From NCBI GenBank assembly GCA_947650285.1, contig CANTFL010000080.1, forward strand, positions 310,001-374,000: 64,000 nt of DNA, read 5' to 3'. The number at the start of each line of letters is the position of its first letter. The first letter of the stretch is position 1. This stretch comes from Hyaloperonospora brassicae. Lineage: Eukaryota > Oomycota > Peronosporomycetes > Peronosporales > Peronosporaceae. Shown here one piece after another: positions 32,860 through 47,480 of the stretch. The position numbers and the translations under genes are program-made. The notes under the pieces are model-generated. The model was not told the DNA's origin. It ran no database searches and was given only the letters and a program-made list of their open reading frames with translations.

Positions 32860-33237
32860 TGTTAGAAACGATTTCACTTGATAGATTGGCATTTTTGAGT
32901 AGTCAATGGCTATAATATGTGATGGTCTCACCTGATTGGCAGATTTTGTGACAGCACGCCATGTGGGACCGAGAAGAGACGATTTGAGGATGGAACAGGG
33001 GGAGACGGGACTTGACAAGTGGAGCGACGTGGCGACGACTTGACTCTTGAGATAAGACGATACGGTTGCAATACGTGACGGCGTATGGGATGATCAAGAA
33101 GACGGACGCCACAGGTCATGGTCAAGATGCAGTGCAAGTATGTATTGTAGTTCTGGCGATCAAAAGTTGTTAATATTCAATAAATTTCACTTCAACTTCT
33201 ACCTAGCTGTACACGAGTGCATTTGTTGTAGCTAACA
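32860..33237 (+). repeat. solo Copia-type LTR
   Basis: TGTTAGAAACG..TAACA, 378 bp. It shares with the 22.4-kb Copia LTR the start, the CCTGATTGG motif, GAAGACGGACGC, the AAGATGCAGTGCA stretch and the TTCACTTC..CTACCT end, but is much diverged. No primer-binding site or polypurine tract adjoins it. No target duplication seen. Confidence 0.75.
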
Positions 33238-35099
33238 GACCAAAATTTTAGGCTTTCCTTTTTTCTATCCTACCTAACCTAGCATAATGAATATTTTTGC
33301 TCAGGAGTGGTCACAATAAGCGGAAGTAGCCAACGATAGCTTAGGCTTCGAGTCTATCGATAACTTTAACATGTTCCGTCGATTCTTATGTTCTGTTTTA
33401 ATCTAAATTTGGGTTAGTAAAGATCCGCATAGGCAAAAAAGTAATGTTGTACAAAGACTGCAATCGTAGTAGTCCCGGAGTTGTATAGGCGCTTGTTTTG
33501 ATGGAGCCTTAGTGAGCGAAAGACGTTGCAGCCAACAATATTAAAAATATAAATAAAGCGCGGTTTCCATAAGCATTGATGGTAGCTGGAAGTAGTTTTA
33601 GTGAATGAGGAAAAAGCGATTGCGACGAAGAAATTTCGCCATATAAACAGTCCCGAAATGACAGTAGGCGAAAGTCTCATCGAAAAGAGGCCACTAGACA
33701 AAGTCAAAATAACTTACGGCGTTTTCAATAGCGTCGAACGAATGAATTCAAGTAGAACAAGTCGCAACTTCTATTCGCCATCCAAACCTGTATTGAAAAT
33801 GTGATGCACTGTGATGGAGCCAAAATTTAGCATCCGCGGCAATAGGAAGAACGTGGCGGTCCAACCCGTATTCAAGATTTCACGTGATGTTCTTCGGCAA
33901 AAAGTCGTTGATATCGAGTTGTCTTCAGGGTAAGTCGACTAACGTAAAATCGGGACGCGCTATGAGAAGAATAATCACAAATTCTTTGTTCGTCACATTG
34001 ATGACAAACTGATTTACAAAACTCCAACCATGGCGAAACAATTCTATTGTCGGCGAAAACGCCGGGCCAATTAAAGGCGAATCGAAAGTGTTGAGTTACT
34101 TAACACGCGTAAAACCTTTGAAGAAGAAATAATGTCTTTGACGCCGAACGCGAAGACTCATTTTGACGCTTAAATAAGTGTCCAAAATCCGGGCGAAGCG
34201 TAGGAAGATATAAGATCCACAAAGTCTTGATGTCGGCAAAGACCTTGATCCATAAACAGGCACTGTTCTTGGATATCGTAAATAACGGGAGTTGAGTATA
34301 TCCAAACAAAAGATCATTGTAATTCCAGAATGGCGCTGTTAGCGAGAAAGCCTTCCAATCAATAGTTTTACAAGCTATATGGAGATCGGTCAATAAGTGT
34401 AGAGTACAATACCAGTAGTCCGAAATATAATCTCATTTGTCTTTAACAACTGCGTAGAGTGTATTAAAACCAGTTTCTTGAGAACTAAGGGCCAGCGAAA
34501 CATGCGAAAGTTCGGGATTCACCCAACGTGGTGCGGCACCGAGCTAGCATGGCGCGGTAATGGCATCTCTCAACGACTTGAAATGCATGGCTTGAATTTT
34601 TTCTTGAGAAAATTCAGTCCAAATCCACCTTGACCAATACTCGTGAATGCTTAATCTCTAGCAAAGTTGCCTGGACCGGCCGATTTGCTGTCGATATTTA
34701 CGCCGCCGATGAAGTCGCAAATAATCACATCCACGCTCTTCAACATCGAAGCAGTTAAACAAGTCACACTAGCAGTATCCTGAGAAGTGGCACGATAGTA
34801 TTTTACAGAAACACCACTATTCCACGAAGTTTGCGCACCCTGTACTTCCAATGGTAAAATCACTCCAAGCTTAAACAGAATGCGGCAAAATCGTGTCTTC
34901 CGGAATGGTATTACTTTGTAAAACACCAAGTAGTTTAACGGTATCCGTCACGCTAAAAACCTTAAAGGAGAAGTAGCACGAAGGGTGGACAGTTTAGATC
35001 GAGAAACTCGATGCGAATAAGGCATCATGGATGCGTTGATCACGTGGAGTCGAAGTCCTGCTTCTTAAAAGTAGTCATTTAACAGACCAATAAATCCAT

Positions 35100-35669
35100 C
35101 AGCATCATCTGTATTTGTCAATAGTCCGATGCAATCGTTAGCACACGCCAGAAGTAAGTTGAACTCTAATAAACCGTCGACTGAAATACCACGATCGGAA
35201 AATGAAGCCTGTAAAATTTTATTATTGGTTCAATGAAGAGTACGAACAAGTCAGGTGATAGTGGATCACCTTAGCAAACGCCGGCGCCCAACACGAAAGG
35301 ATCGCCTGGAGACCCATTCAGTACGATGCTGACCCAAATTTGATGGTACAATGTCTCGATTCAATCTTGGAAAGTAGATCCAAAGCCAAAGTGATGAAAC
35401 ACTTAGTCCAGAGCAGACCACAAAACACCGCCAAAAGTCTTGGCAAAGTCCAACATCACCATGCAGGCATCGGTGTGACCATCCTTGCAAAAGTCGTGAA
35501 GATAATGAAATCGAATGAGTGAGTGTCGAATTGAACGACCTTGAATTATTTCGCTTTGATCAGCGTAAATACGATATGGTAACAAAATCCTTAGACGATA
35601 AGCCATAGTATCGATACCGAGCCTAGCATCGTAATTGAGCAGCGTAAGCGGCCGGTAATTAGCAGGCAT
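35100..35669 (-). pseudogene. LINE reverse transcriptase, catalytic motif lost
   Basis: NYRPLTLLNYDARLGIDTMAYRL and QGRSIRHSLI open the domain; DFAKTFG follows. The catalytic box, normally YADDC, reads CANDC at 35145-35134, so the first catalytic Asp is Asn. Downstream GLLTNTDDADGFIGLL and EAGLRLHV are typical of LINE reverse transcriptases. Confidence 0.8.
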
Positions 35670-36311
35670 TGTGCGATCACCAGAGTTGTAAAGCAGCGAA
35701 AGATGAACACGTCGCTAAAATTTGGTCATCATGCCTTTGTGCAGCTAATTATCATGAATGACTTCAAAATTGCGCGCCCAAGCGTGAGTATCCACCTCAT
35801 AATATTCAGTAGGAAAGCCGTCCGTACCGGGGGCCTTTCCATTGTTGGACGTCAAAATCGCGTAGTATTAATCATTTTCCGTTAATGGCGCATCCTTCAG
35901 GGAAACGTGAGCCGTTGAAAGTCATGCCTTCTTGTCTTGAAAATACTCAACCAGGCGAAGAGGTCATTAAGTGGCGGTGCGTCGATCATAAAGATTGGGA
36001 GAAGTCGACTCAAGAAGTTGACCCCAAAATTGTCGACGGCCGGTGACAATCGCGGCATGGTCCTCAGTAATTGATCCATAGGTGCCTCGAAACAAGTAAT
36101 GGGGGACTGTTTGGAATCTTGTTGAGGTGGTCGAAAAAAAATGTTTTGTGGCGCATTTGATGGAGAGTAAGTCGGCAGCAAATTTCATGTACTGATTCCG
36201 AGCTTTTACATCATCCGGATGTGTTCTAAGCATCAACGCTGACTGATCCGTCATTTCAAAGCATGGTCCGTTGATGCGGAGTTGTAAAGACCTTAAGCGT
36301 TTTCTTCCGCT

Positions 36312-37310
36312 TCAAAAAATACAGTCCGTGCGCCTGTGTTCGTCCAATAAAAAACCGGGGCTGGAACCAGAAAACACCTTGATTCGGCATCTTAAGTCGT
36401 TCACAGATGTCCGAAGATAGTCTTGAAATGAAGTGTCATTCAGAAGCCAAGTTGGGAAGCGCCAAGGAGGCGGTCGGCTACACGGTATAACTGTTGCCTG
36501 AAGGCGAAATTCCACAGGAATATGATCTTCAGTACGCCACTTCCGGTCGCGCACGTGGCAAACTTTATCTAAGTGGTCCTGTACCAGACCGACGGTAAAA
36601 ATGCAATAGTCCTAGCGGTTTTGGCGTTTGGGACTGGTGTATATACGACTGCCCGGATTCACACAACGCCAAAAATTCATTAACAAAACGAGAGAATCCA
36701 GCCAGGCAGGAAGGTCTACACGTCCAGTTCCTGAATGATGTAGATTCGGAAGTGGTTGATCCAGGTAGTTGTCCAAAGTGACATCAAATCACCGACAACA
36801 ATGCATTTGAGAGCGCATCCATATCAACGTCTTCAACACGGTCGTCAACAATCGAGATAGTTTATTGCATTCTAAAGGTTCATCAGGCGCGTAAATCACG
36901 TTTAGAAAGACTGGATTATCGCCTCGCTTGGCCCGAAGAAGCAAATAACGATTCTTGAGCTTTAAGTTGCAGACGATGGAAGCCAAATCTTGAGCGTCCT
37001 TTAAATTTAAAGCAGGAGAAAGCACAAGCTCGACAAAATGGCGCTCATTTAAAACAGGCGAAGTACCATAAGACAAGAAGCATTGATCACCAGAACCCAT
37101 CAAAATAACGGAAGTACTCATTCGTATGGAAAGAGGTAAATATAATGCCATTATAGTCTTAGGCACCTTTGGAGTCGAGCGGAAACAACTTATCTTACGG
37201 AAATTGCAACCGCAGGAGGAGAATTGTACTTCAAAGGGGTTCGCGGATCCGTTTAAAGACCTCTTATACATCCGTTCGCGTGATTGTTGCAAGTTCAGAT
37301 CACTCCTCAA
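36312..37310 (-). pseudogene. LINE AP-type endonuclease
   Basis: Contains LLLRAKRGDNPVFLNVIYAPDEP (family motif with Asn and Tyr-Ala-Pro), a FDVTLD segment just downstream in another frame, and KWRTEDHIPVEFRL at about 36540 where active copies have SDH-PV. Broken by stops at about 36790 and 36555. Confidence 0.7.
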
Positions 37311-38209
37311 CTCAAATTGGCGTGGAAATCAGATGCGTGCGCAATTGGACCACATCACTACAGACCAGCAAGCTTCATCATTCGGGAACACGGAGTCGAA
37401 AAGCTGACCCGTTTACACCCGAGGAGCATCAATTTTGGCTCGCAAGATGGGGATGAATATGTCCTGTTCATCAGGAAGTTTACGACACGAGAAGCCCACA
37501 AAATTGCGTGTGTACGGTAATTCCGTTCAAGCCACTACGTCGGAAGCTTATACAAATGGAGTAGGTAAGCAGGCTGCAATTCAACTGCAGCGAAAAGGGT
37601 ATCATGCGAAGACTAATTCATGACGTCTTTCGACACGAATTCGGCAATCAGCGCGTCAACATCTTGAACAGGAAACCTTTTGTCGTGTCGGCTCAAATTT
37701 AAAGGATCTCATGAGTGCGTGAGCAGCACAGCGGGAAACCAACACAGAGTGCTCAATATATCCAACAGCACCATCGAATTGTTCGTCGTAGAACGAAACG
37801 TCAACATCTGTAGGTTGTGTCTTGTCAAGCCCAGAATTCATGCGTCCTTCATATGTGTTGTTTACATCGATCTTTGTCGTATACTTCAACGCCAACGAAA
37901 TTTTAAAGACCTCATCCAATAATCAAGGCATCAAAGCAGTGGGAAACCCCACAGAACCGGCATCCTGCGTATCCCGCGACGAAACGCTATACAAAAATGC
38001 TACGTCGGCGCGTTCACCTCGACTGAATCAAAGATAAGTGATTTCGTATTCGACCTTGTAGAAGAAGGCGAAGTTTAAAGCCGCTCTTTAGAATCACGAA
38101 CTGCAGCTGGTATAGATTGTAACGTAGGCGGGCCGCCCACAGTCGATGAACGGGACGCAATACATCGATCTCCATAGCCGCATCATCGAATCCGTCCGAT
38201 GGAATAACT

Positions 38210-38777
38210 TCAAAGTAACCACGCGGCTGAGCTTGAGAAGCCGATGTTATACGAAAAACAGCTTGTCTTTAGGATCGAATTAAATCTATCGAAGATGTTC
38301 ACAATTCTCGAAAAAAAGACCGGCAGGGCACTGAACCTCGTGAAAGTGCAATATACGGTCTCGCGATATAAGTTGAACCGCAACATAGGCTGAGATGTAA
38401 GCATTGGACGAGAACTGCGGTATACGAACCATTTGTTCACGGGCCGGTACGGAACATCACCAAGAAGATATGTTAGATCCACGAAGTAATTTTGTCGTAC
38501 TTTGAATACTTACGGATGTGCACCGTCATACCGCAGACCTGCAATGCCAGACCACCCAAGTAGTGCAGAGCTGCGTCGGAAGTGCCGAGAGAAAAAGGTT
38601 TCCTGATGAGAAATCCATACAAAATCGCGCAAAGAAGCGCGATGAGCCTGCAAAATGGTTGGCTGAGAGTCTTTCGCCGAATTGTTTAAGGATCTCTTCA
38701 GTATTATATTCAGCCGACAGGCGCGCTGTGGAAATCCACATGCTCGTGTTCGGCACATCCTCAACAGTCTTAGGCAC
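38210..38777 (-). pseudogene. LINE ORF1-like fragment
   Basis: Two adjoining frames: MWISTARLSAEYNTEEILKQ.. then FVDLTYLLGDVPYRPVNKWF.. to about 38210. They precede the endonuclease in the right order and orientation for a LINE first open frame. No zinc knuckle seen. Confidence 0.45.
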
Positions 38778-41493
38778 TCAATTGCTCGTCATGAAGTAGA
38801 GATTTCCATCCGTCGACGAACCGTCACTAATCAGCGTAGGCTGGTCGATAGACTGTCGTCAGGGACGAAGCGACGGGACGGCATTATACTCCGAAGCAAT
38901 GAGCCGCCGAGATACGGGAAGTGCGCAGCAGCAAAAACATGATCTTGAATGTAGAAGAACTAGACTTGACCGACACCTCTTTCGAGATGAAAAGAGCCGT
39001 AAAGATAAAAGTGCGACATAACAGACAGTCGAAATGACCGGTTGATATAGACTTGAAGTTCTTTGTGTGCGTAGAAGTTGCAAAGGGGCCGATAACATTG
39101 TGATCTTGACAAATAAAAATACGGAATTAAATGTGATAAGTGGGCGGGGAGTAGAGTTGAACATTTTATCAATGTGGCTCAAATGTTCGAGTGAGCTGGT
39201 GGCAGCAGTAGGGACCAGGCATTATATCTTTATACAAAAAGAACGATTATGGCTGATTATATTGGAAAAAGACGACAAGCAATCAGTGGATGCTATCGGC
39301 TAGATCAACAGATGTGATAGGTTGACCCGCAAGGGCAAATTCTATCCACGATCTACGATCAGTGATAAAACACGAGATAGCAATCAGCATCGAGCGCTCT
39401 GCGGTCCATATGTCGCAGAAATTTCAATTAAATGATCATTTCGCGAACTGGTTGCACCCTGCTTGTGTTGGACTTCTATATAACCTTTTTTATAATAAAA
39501 AAATAAATAGGTGCAAGAAAAATGATACGACATCTCTCTTGGAAGACCCGCTAATTTGGATGACAGGGATTAGAACATTGTCCGATTACCAATATATCGA
39601 CCATCGTCTCCTCTAGACCATCTCACCTTTACTAAAGCATGTATAAAGAAAAAACTTCTGAACGTACGAGTACATTTAGGCGTGAAGCTCGCATAATGTT
39701 ATCTTGACTTGGAGGTGACTAGATAGCGAGTTAATCTTGCGTAATAATAAGTAAGGTAATTTGAGGTCGTCGAAAACACAAAGTACAAGATTTGGACAAT
39801 AAAATGAAAGTTTAGACGACTATCAATAAACCGCAAGAATTAATACGCTCGACGTCCGGCACTTGTACTTGACGCAAAGATCGTTAAGTAAGAAGTACGC
39901 CTTTAAACTGCAATGCTGTTTATACATTCGGCCGGTTCGGTTACGCTCGATTACTCTCAATACACTTGACTATGATCCGAATGATCACAAATTCGGGTAT
40001 AAGCTTTGGAAGTTGCTTTAGGACGATATTGAAGAATATTGTTTAGACAGAATATATAAGGAATTGAAGGTTGAGGTTCAAAGGTAATACCTGTCGCAGA
40101 TAAAGTCGACTTCACCTTATTGACCATAATGTTAATAATGTGATAGATGGGACACGGAGAGACGGACGGCACGCGGGACGATCAGAATTTCAATGCAGAT
40201 TAGGGATAAATGCTTGACATATGGGTTAGCCTACGTTAAAGTTCGAGCTGGACGTACGCCATGTGCACCATGATCTGGTCGAGTTGAAGTTACGATGTTC
40301 AACATGTGTGCATATGTAGTGTTGACATCGAAATTAAACACGAAATAAGTCAAAGTTCTTCTTTCAATTACTTTAATGGAGTTCATTTTACCACATTGTT
40401 TTGTACGACAGCCAATTTAATTGGGTTCAATCCCGGAGTTTAGGTAAAATATCAAAATATCTAACTGAGAGAGCACTTACTTCACCTGCTGCCACTCTGC
40501 GTAGAGCATGATGGAACGAGGCACGCTCTTGCCCATTACTGGTAAACCCTTGTATTGATTTTAAAAACAAGGTTACATGCTCCCAGACGATACGTACACG
40601 TAAGCGTTGAGGAAGCTCGAGGTTTAGAGAGCTAAGCACAGGAATATCAGAGTATAGGGATCTATTCCATTATTCGACATAATTGTTTTCGAATCAATAC
40701 TTTCTGATTTACATAAACTATAGTAAACTAACATTCTCTGTGTAGGTTTCTTGCTCACCACCTCTTGTACGCGCCTAGCGAAAACATTTTGTTTAAATTG
40801 GTTGATATCATTGCCCATACTAAACAAATTGCGGAGCGGCCAAAATTGTTATTAGTGAAGGTAATTTTTCATTAACATTTCATCGGCCAGGTAAGGAATA
40901 AAAATATTGTCAAGCAAAACAATATTCACATTAGTAATATTTTATAAGAATGTCATGTTACGGGGACCCCCTGTTGCAGAGGAGGTGGGTGTAGCTTTGG
41001 CGGTATTCGAGCATAGATCGAATGTGTAATTTTTTTGGGCGAACGAGGCTTGAGTCTTTGTTCTATCAAGCAGGGGGTTGGGGCAAAAATGTGCGGGTGA
41101 ATGAGTCGATACTGTTGATAGGTGGTGGTTAATGGTTTACGCAACATTGTTTAAGGAGGACTACGAGCGACGGTTCACTGGTATTGTATCGAAAGCGGCC
41201 GCGATATGAATACAGAGCGCGACGGCTGACAACTAATGATTACCTGTTAGCCTGCAAATATATAGCAAAATTGTATAATGACAGTTTTACAATTAAATAG
41301 AGGTTTGTTTGTTTTTAATGGGATTTTACGGAATGAGCCCAAGAATGCCTGTTTTCCCTGCGCGCAATGGAGGCGCGCTACGACATTAGCGACTACAATC
41401 AGGTCGCCTTGTCACCACACAGCGATTCTGCAGAGGCAAACAAGCGTGTTGTTGTTGATGACATAGCAATGTAGACCGCAAGATCGTCGAGGA
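38778..41493. other. AT-rich, no assignable gene
   Basis: The first 400 bases may still belong to the LINE 5' region (minus-strand frame 39182-38859). The rest holds short frames on both strands (for example minus 40639-40427) that match nothing I recognise. Probably old transposon debris. Confidence 0.4.
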
Positions 41494-44400
41494 ATGCTAT
41501 GGAAAGGATGTTGTGCTGCACGCGGCGGGACAAAGGTCAATAATAGATTCATGGACTTGTTAAAATTGCAAAAAGCTGGGTACATAGCGGCAATTTGTTG
41601 TGGGAATAAGAGCAAAAGCAAATATTACGGACATGGATGTGAAGGTAGCATGACCCTTAATGTTGTCAATTTTTTGAAAAACGACAAAAGCAATAAAAGA
41701 TTTTTGGATAAGCAGTTTCACCCTTCATCTTGTAAGCGATGAGCGCATGCCGAGAAACCAGTGATTGTAATGGGAATGTATGCTACCAGATGGCTTAACG
41801 CTTCGTGTTAGGAATGCCTACAGTTTTTATTTAAGTTCAAGTTGCTGGTAAGTCCAGTGTAGTATGACGATTTGGTGCGCATCTCGCATCATGAATACAA
41901 CGAGCATAATTTCTCATTAGAAGTTTACGAAAAAGAAATATTGTCTGACTTACGTGTATAATGTTCGCTCTTTCATGCAGACCAAAAGTGGTATCTAGGT
42001 ATTCAATGTATAGATATACAGTCACGCACTGATGATAAAAAATGATCTTGATGCTCAGTTATGATGCCGCGTGATGTTATTATGTTGAAGGTAAAAAAAG
42101 AAGCGAATAACAAGTCTTTAATGTTCAAGATGACACGTTGGTAAACATCCATCGAATGTGTCTTACGATGCTATCAAACGCATTGCAACTGACATATATA
42201 CGTAAAAGAATCAATCGAAAAGGTGCACGCAAGGGAAACAAACAAGAAGCAAAATGTCGAAGAGAAATGCTGGAAAAAATTCCAATAAAAGAATTAAAGG
42301 GGTGATGTGCAGTAATTTGAGGGGTCCAATGACACCGATGGGTAGTCTAGGTAATACATACCTGATTATATGTGGTGGTCATACGTAATACAATTGCCGA
42401 GTGTTTAAACCCAAGACCATGGACGCTGCGGTCTATAAATTTAAAATTCTATCGGTGTTATTAAAAAAACGTTTGATTGTAGAATTACATATTGCGTAAT
42501 GATGGAGGCGGTGAACATCAAAGCATTGATTTATCTTGCATGGAAGCTGGGGTTGCACGTCAAATGTTTGAAGAAAAAACCAAGAATTCAAAGGCATGCA
42601 AAGTGCATCTACAAAATAATTATGATTATAGCCAGGTGTATCATATTTGTCTACAAATCACCCTATCGTTTGTGGGGAGATGGCGTATCGTACTCTGTTA
42701 ACATTTTTTGTCGGAGTCCGAGCAGCTTCAACTAAAATAGGGCACCGCTATGCGCAGTTTTGACGAAATAGTCCCTTATTTAGGCTATATCGTGTCATTC
42801 GGATCGACAAGCAATAATTACACGGACGCACACGAAACATTTTTTCGGCAACGAGCTCATGATAACGAGATTTGGTAAACGTGACGATATAAAAGGGTAT
42901 CGTGTGCCAATGTATCAAGAGAGTGGTCATACTTACTCAGCACGTGTAAATTATTGAGACATTGAATGCAGCAAAGAATTTACTTATCCAGCGTGTATTC
43001 AATAGTCGAACTTGGCAATGGAATAGTGATATCAGAAAGAGATAGAGTAATCGTGATTTGTCAGAGATTTTAGGCAAAAAACGACCTAAACAAAAGTAAA
43101 ATATGAGCAAGTCCTGTCAGAGATCCCAGCATGTAACGTGCTCGAGAACAAGTGTTTTGTTGGCCGATGGTCGTTTAGGGAGAAGGTCACGAAACAGCTT
43201 CCATTTTTGTTTATTTACGTGATCCACTAAGTATGACGAGGTTACAGGAAGCCAAAAGTTGGATAAATTGATTAAGATATGGACGAGGAACTGTCTGCGT
43301 TAGCCGACTCGGTGTTTTGAAGTCATTACAAGCCCCAGAAACATGAGTGTACTGCACAGTAAATGGGTCTGCAAGACGAAGACTGGCGCACAAGGTCACC
43401 TCGAACAATTCAAGGCTCGACTTTTTGCTTGCAAATACAAAAAAGTTTGCATATAATTTTATTTTTGTATATACGGCAAAAATAGATACAGCGGTGGTCA
43501 ATGTTATCTTGGCGTTGGCGTTTTTTGGAAAATTCCTGCTCACCATGGCTATATGTGCCAAATGCCTATGCGAAAGACGACAAAGAAAGCGGATTGGAGA
43601 TTTACCTGCGTAAAACAGGCACACGGGCTTAACGGGTATAGAGCTATAAAATTTGTAGATAATACCGGCGACGAGCTTGTGTTTCAATTGAAGAAGAATC
43701 TGTAAGGGTTGAAACATTCCGGGTGTTTGTGGATCCATATGATTCAGTACAAGCTTACTGAAGCTGATGTTACGCGTTGCGTTACTGATTTTTGTCGATA
43801 CAGCGAAGTATTGCAATGTTGACATGATACGTCATGGTGTTTGTGTCGATGACCTATCGGTGGCAACGACTCGTGCTGATATAATTGACATATTTTGATT
43901 AAGTAAATCATCTCTTTTATTTAAGCAGCTCATAAGTGTCTGAAGGCTAATTTGTATGGGTATTGAAGCGATGATGAATGGTGGATGTGAATAAAAAACA
44001 AAAAACAATTGACGAAGTATTTTAATTATTGTATGAAATTGGTGAAAGGAATAAGCACACTAATTGGTGAAGACCGAAACGACTTGTCTAATATAAACGA
44101 AGATCTGCTTCCGGTAAACGAGAGTGAAGGGAGGATAAATGTTAAAGGTACCAGCCTCTTGAAGGCAGTTTGCTGTAGGTGGCACGCTGAAGTCGGCCAT
44201 GTGCTGCTTTCTCTATTTATAAGGCAACACAGCAAACCCATCATACAACTGTTTTCATTTAGAGTTAAGCAAAACGTAATTTACGAAACCGAAAAGGAAC
44301 GCATGCGCTCAAGATGCATATGGCCGCCTATAAACTTGATGGAACATCCTCAACACTATCATCGCATATTGATGCCTCTTCTTGCAGCGGACAAAATAGA

Positions 44401-44560
44401 GCGTAAGTCGTTGACAGGAGCAATCAAGATGGTTTACGAAGTAAATATTATTTGGACTTGCAAAAGAATCTGGCGTTCCACTTTTGACGATGGAGGCAAA
44501 AATCGTTGTCGCTTTCGACGCACCACGCGAGCTATTATAAGTCCGATATTTGCTGCATAA
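41494..44560 (+). mobile_element. very decayed second Copia body
   Basis: The integrase is readable in pieces: VMCSNLRGPMTPMG at about 42304, CRVFKPKTMDAAVYKF at about 42400, NDGGGEHQSIDLSC at about 42496. Reverse transcriptase remains: WVCKTKTGAQGHLEQFKARL at about 43365. The segment after it includes ISTLIGEDRNDLSN and NEDLLPVNESEG at about 44060-44130, which in Copia elements lies between reverse transcriptase and RNase H. Stops and AT drift are heavy. No LTR could be paired with it. Confidence 0.6.
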
Positions 44561-47480
44561 TTTAGACCTCGTCATATATACACCCATGCCAATGATGATT
44601 GGCAATTAGGCTAATATCAAGCACTAATAAAATAAGTCAGTACCTGTCATCGACACAATATTCAAGTTCTTATAAAATAAAGCGATACGTGGTTATGTAT
44701 CATGACATTACGTGTCTTCGGACAAGATCATCGCCAACGTATTGAATAAAGCGCTGCTTTACCACAATATTGACAGTCTGCGGCGTTTGCGAATCCGAAG
44801 TAACCAATTTGAGCCGCTTGGATTCTTAACTTGTTGGACAGAAAACATTGAGAAAAAGAAATGACATGTATTATAAGCGCGCCAGACGCGTATCATCCCC
44901 TTCCCCCATTCAGGGGCCTCGTCCGTGGCTAGTTTAAATGCAACTAATAACCACCCAACTTGTATTTTGTGGTGTATAATACAGCACATAGAAGCCTATA
45001 AAACGTTTCACACATATCCTAGCGTAAGATGAATCCTTGAAGTCGATACAAGTGCTACTTAAACTTGCGAAAGATAGTTTCATACTGTTGTAAGCATGGC
45101 TACAACGACAATGTACTATAGAATGCATTGCTTGTACATTTTCGTATCAGTTCGTTGCCCAACGACAAATTTGTTACGTCCAACAAGTGATGTGTTGTTC
45201 GCGAACTTATGGCTGGTGCAAGTGACCCTACACCCACAATGCAGTCAGACACAAAGTGCCTTTTCGTTCACATACTTCATTGTTGAGACACCTTAAAAAT
45301 TTGACTCGATTCTGCATTAGGCTGATAACGATCATTGCATAGTCCGCGACATCTTTAAATTGGATTGGATCTAGGTTTGATCGAGGCATACTCTTTCTTC
45401 ATATACATATCATGGTACGATGCACTCTATCCGCCTTGTAAATACTTGCTCAAATTCGTGCCCCGCTGACTTAAAGTGCACCGTCTGGAGTCTCAAAAAA
45501 TTATGTTGAGATTATTATATTATTCAGTTTTATAGTTTATTAGTACATGTGATTTGCAATCGAATTTACGTTTAAAGCTTAACGACAACGCTTAATGTTT
45601 GATGCAACATAGTCTTTGTCTTGGTAAGAAACATTTGACAATAGTAAGAACAACGATGCAAGGTGCCGAATTTTAGATAAGAATTGTTTGACGAAGCGAT
45701 CGCGAGGAGTCATTAGACATTTTTAGTTAGAGATCATGATCCCACCTATCATATCTATAAGAAATGTCTCCCCATTTTTCACAAGTTATTGTGCATTTTT
45801 CTTTTGCTTACCTTGGGCGAAGCAGTAATATCGACACGCTTTGTGTCGGTCAACCTGATGACGGAGCTAGTGTCGCGAGCTATGGTACTTGATGATCGTG
45901 TCATAGCACAGATGTCCTAAACGACTATGAATTGTAATAAATATCCATGTTCACACCCGTGTTTTGTTCGCGTTCATTTCCCCTAAAGATCGTCATGATC
46001 TAATTCCTCAGCGATTCCAAATCGATAAAAATGTCTGTTTAAATAAGATCGTAAAACGTTTAGATGCAAAACACATTGTATGCTACAATATCCATATCAG
46101 GCACAGTATTAGGGCATGATAAACTAAGGCGTCTCCCTTCACGGTATCTAGAGACGCATAACTAAATTACAAATTAGCAAAGGAAACGATTTCACACCAT
46201 ATATTGGATGCGTATCGTATATCGTAACTGTCAAATTTTACTAGCGAGGCCAAAGGATGTGACTTGGATTATCAAGATCACCTGTTTGGTGCTTCAAAGT
46301 AGTAATTAAACGGATTCGATTGTAAAACATTCGTTTCGACACATCATCGCATCTTTACTAAGACTCAGATCATTCATCACATAGCTTCCTATGCCGCTGT
46401 TTGGTACACAATCGCTAGTCAAGTTGGTGTCATTATCTACAAAAGTCAATACAAAACCTTATTTCTAATTTCCTGCTCTTCATGGTACAATATGTCTAAA
46501 GGTGTCCAGTTCTACCAAAAAATAGCTCTTATAAAGCTTTAATCTCACACCGCTTCATTTCGTATTCGAATTTCTTCACGTCTTTGGCTGACTCGACGAC
46601 GCTCACCACGTCTCGACTGAAGAACTTGACACGAAAGTTGATCTTCATTGACCATGCTAGCAATTTACAAACATCGTGCGCACCTTTGGATCAGCGCAGT
46701 GGACTATATTATCTACAAAAATGCTGCCGGCGTCTCCGCTTGAGTCACTTACAGCTATCGGGTACAAAAGTGTTTAGTCCAAGTGCGTTGTGATGAATTG
46801 AGCTCAGTGAACAGCTTCTCACTCTGGACAGGTGTGTTTTTGTTGATGATAGTCAAGCAGAGACCTCAGCAAAGCATGATATAAAGTTTGACTTTCAGGC
46901 CATTAAGTATTTTACCTGTCAGCGGTAGTGCTCCTATACAGCGTAAGTGAGATCTTGACCGAGTATTAACATTAATGTCTTCAGATCACACAATACCACA
47001 GACACGCCCAGAAAATCGATCTTGCTGCACAATTTCTTTTCCTGCATTAGAGGAACCCGCTCCGAGGCCCACGGTTGAGTTCATTTCCATCGAATAAGTG
47101 TAATACCATATATTAAAGCGACCATCCGGCACAACTTCGCGTACTTGTCTGTTTTTAAGTATTACCTGGTCCTGCCGATTTATATACCGTATTATATTCC
47201 CCTATTACACCATATTTTAAAAAATTGATTGGATTAGGCAGGGTACACTATAAATATACGTGTTTCTAAAAAAATAATTTTCTCGAATAATAAACGACGG
47301 CAGTGGTTAAGTGGTGTAGCAGGCTGTCAGTTACACAAAAAGCACGGATTGAAACCCATCAGTGATCACACCGATAGGTCCCCCATAGGATGTTTCCAGA
47401 ACTGCCACGTAAGTCCTTTAATTTTAGATTTATTGCAATGCACAGAAGAAAAGAGCTGCAAACACAAAAATGAAAAGCCC
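44561..47480. other. AT-rich, no gene seen
   Basis: No conserved frame or domain. A tRNA-like stretch near 47300-47370 is discussed under rejected items. Confidence 0.5.

Larger units (their letters stand above)
33414..38777 (-). mobile_element. decayed LINE (non-LTR retrotransposon) with APE endonuclease and reverse transcriptase
   Basis: Read right to left: an ORF1-like region (38777-38210), an AP-type endonuclease (37310-36312), a linker, a reverse transcriptase (35669-35100) and a 3' region with LINE-like motifs (SWNSGVSVKYYR at about 34830, FWNYNDLLFGY at about 34310). All frames carry many stops and shifts. The 3' limit is uncertain; a T-rich run near 33255 could be the poly-A tail. 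Confidence 0.75.

Noticed and set aside
47300..47375. tRNA-like stretch (GTGGTTAAGTGG .. GGATTGAAACCC)
   Set aside because: Resembles A-box and B-box words, but I could not fold an acceptor stem or place an anticodon. At best a SINE-like or decayed tRNA relic.
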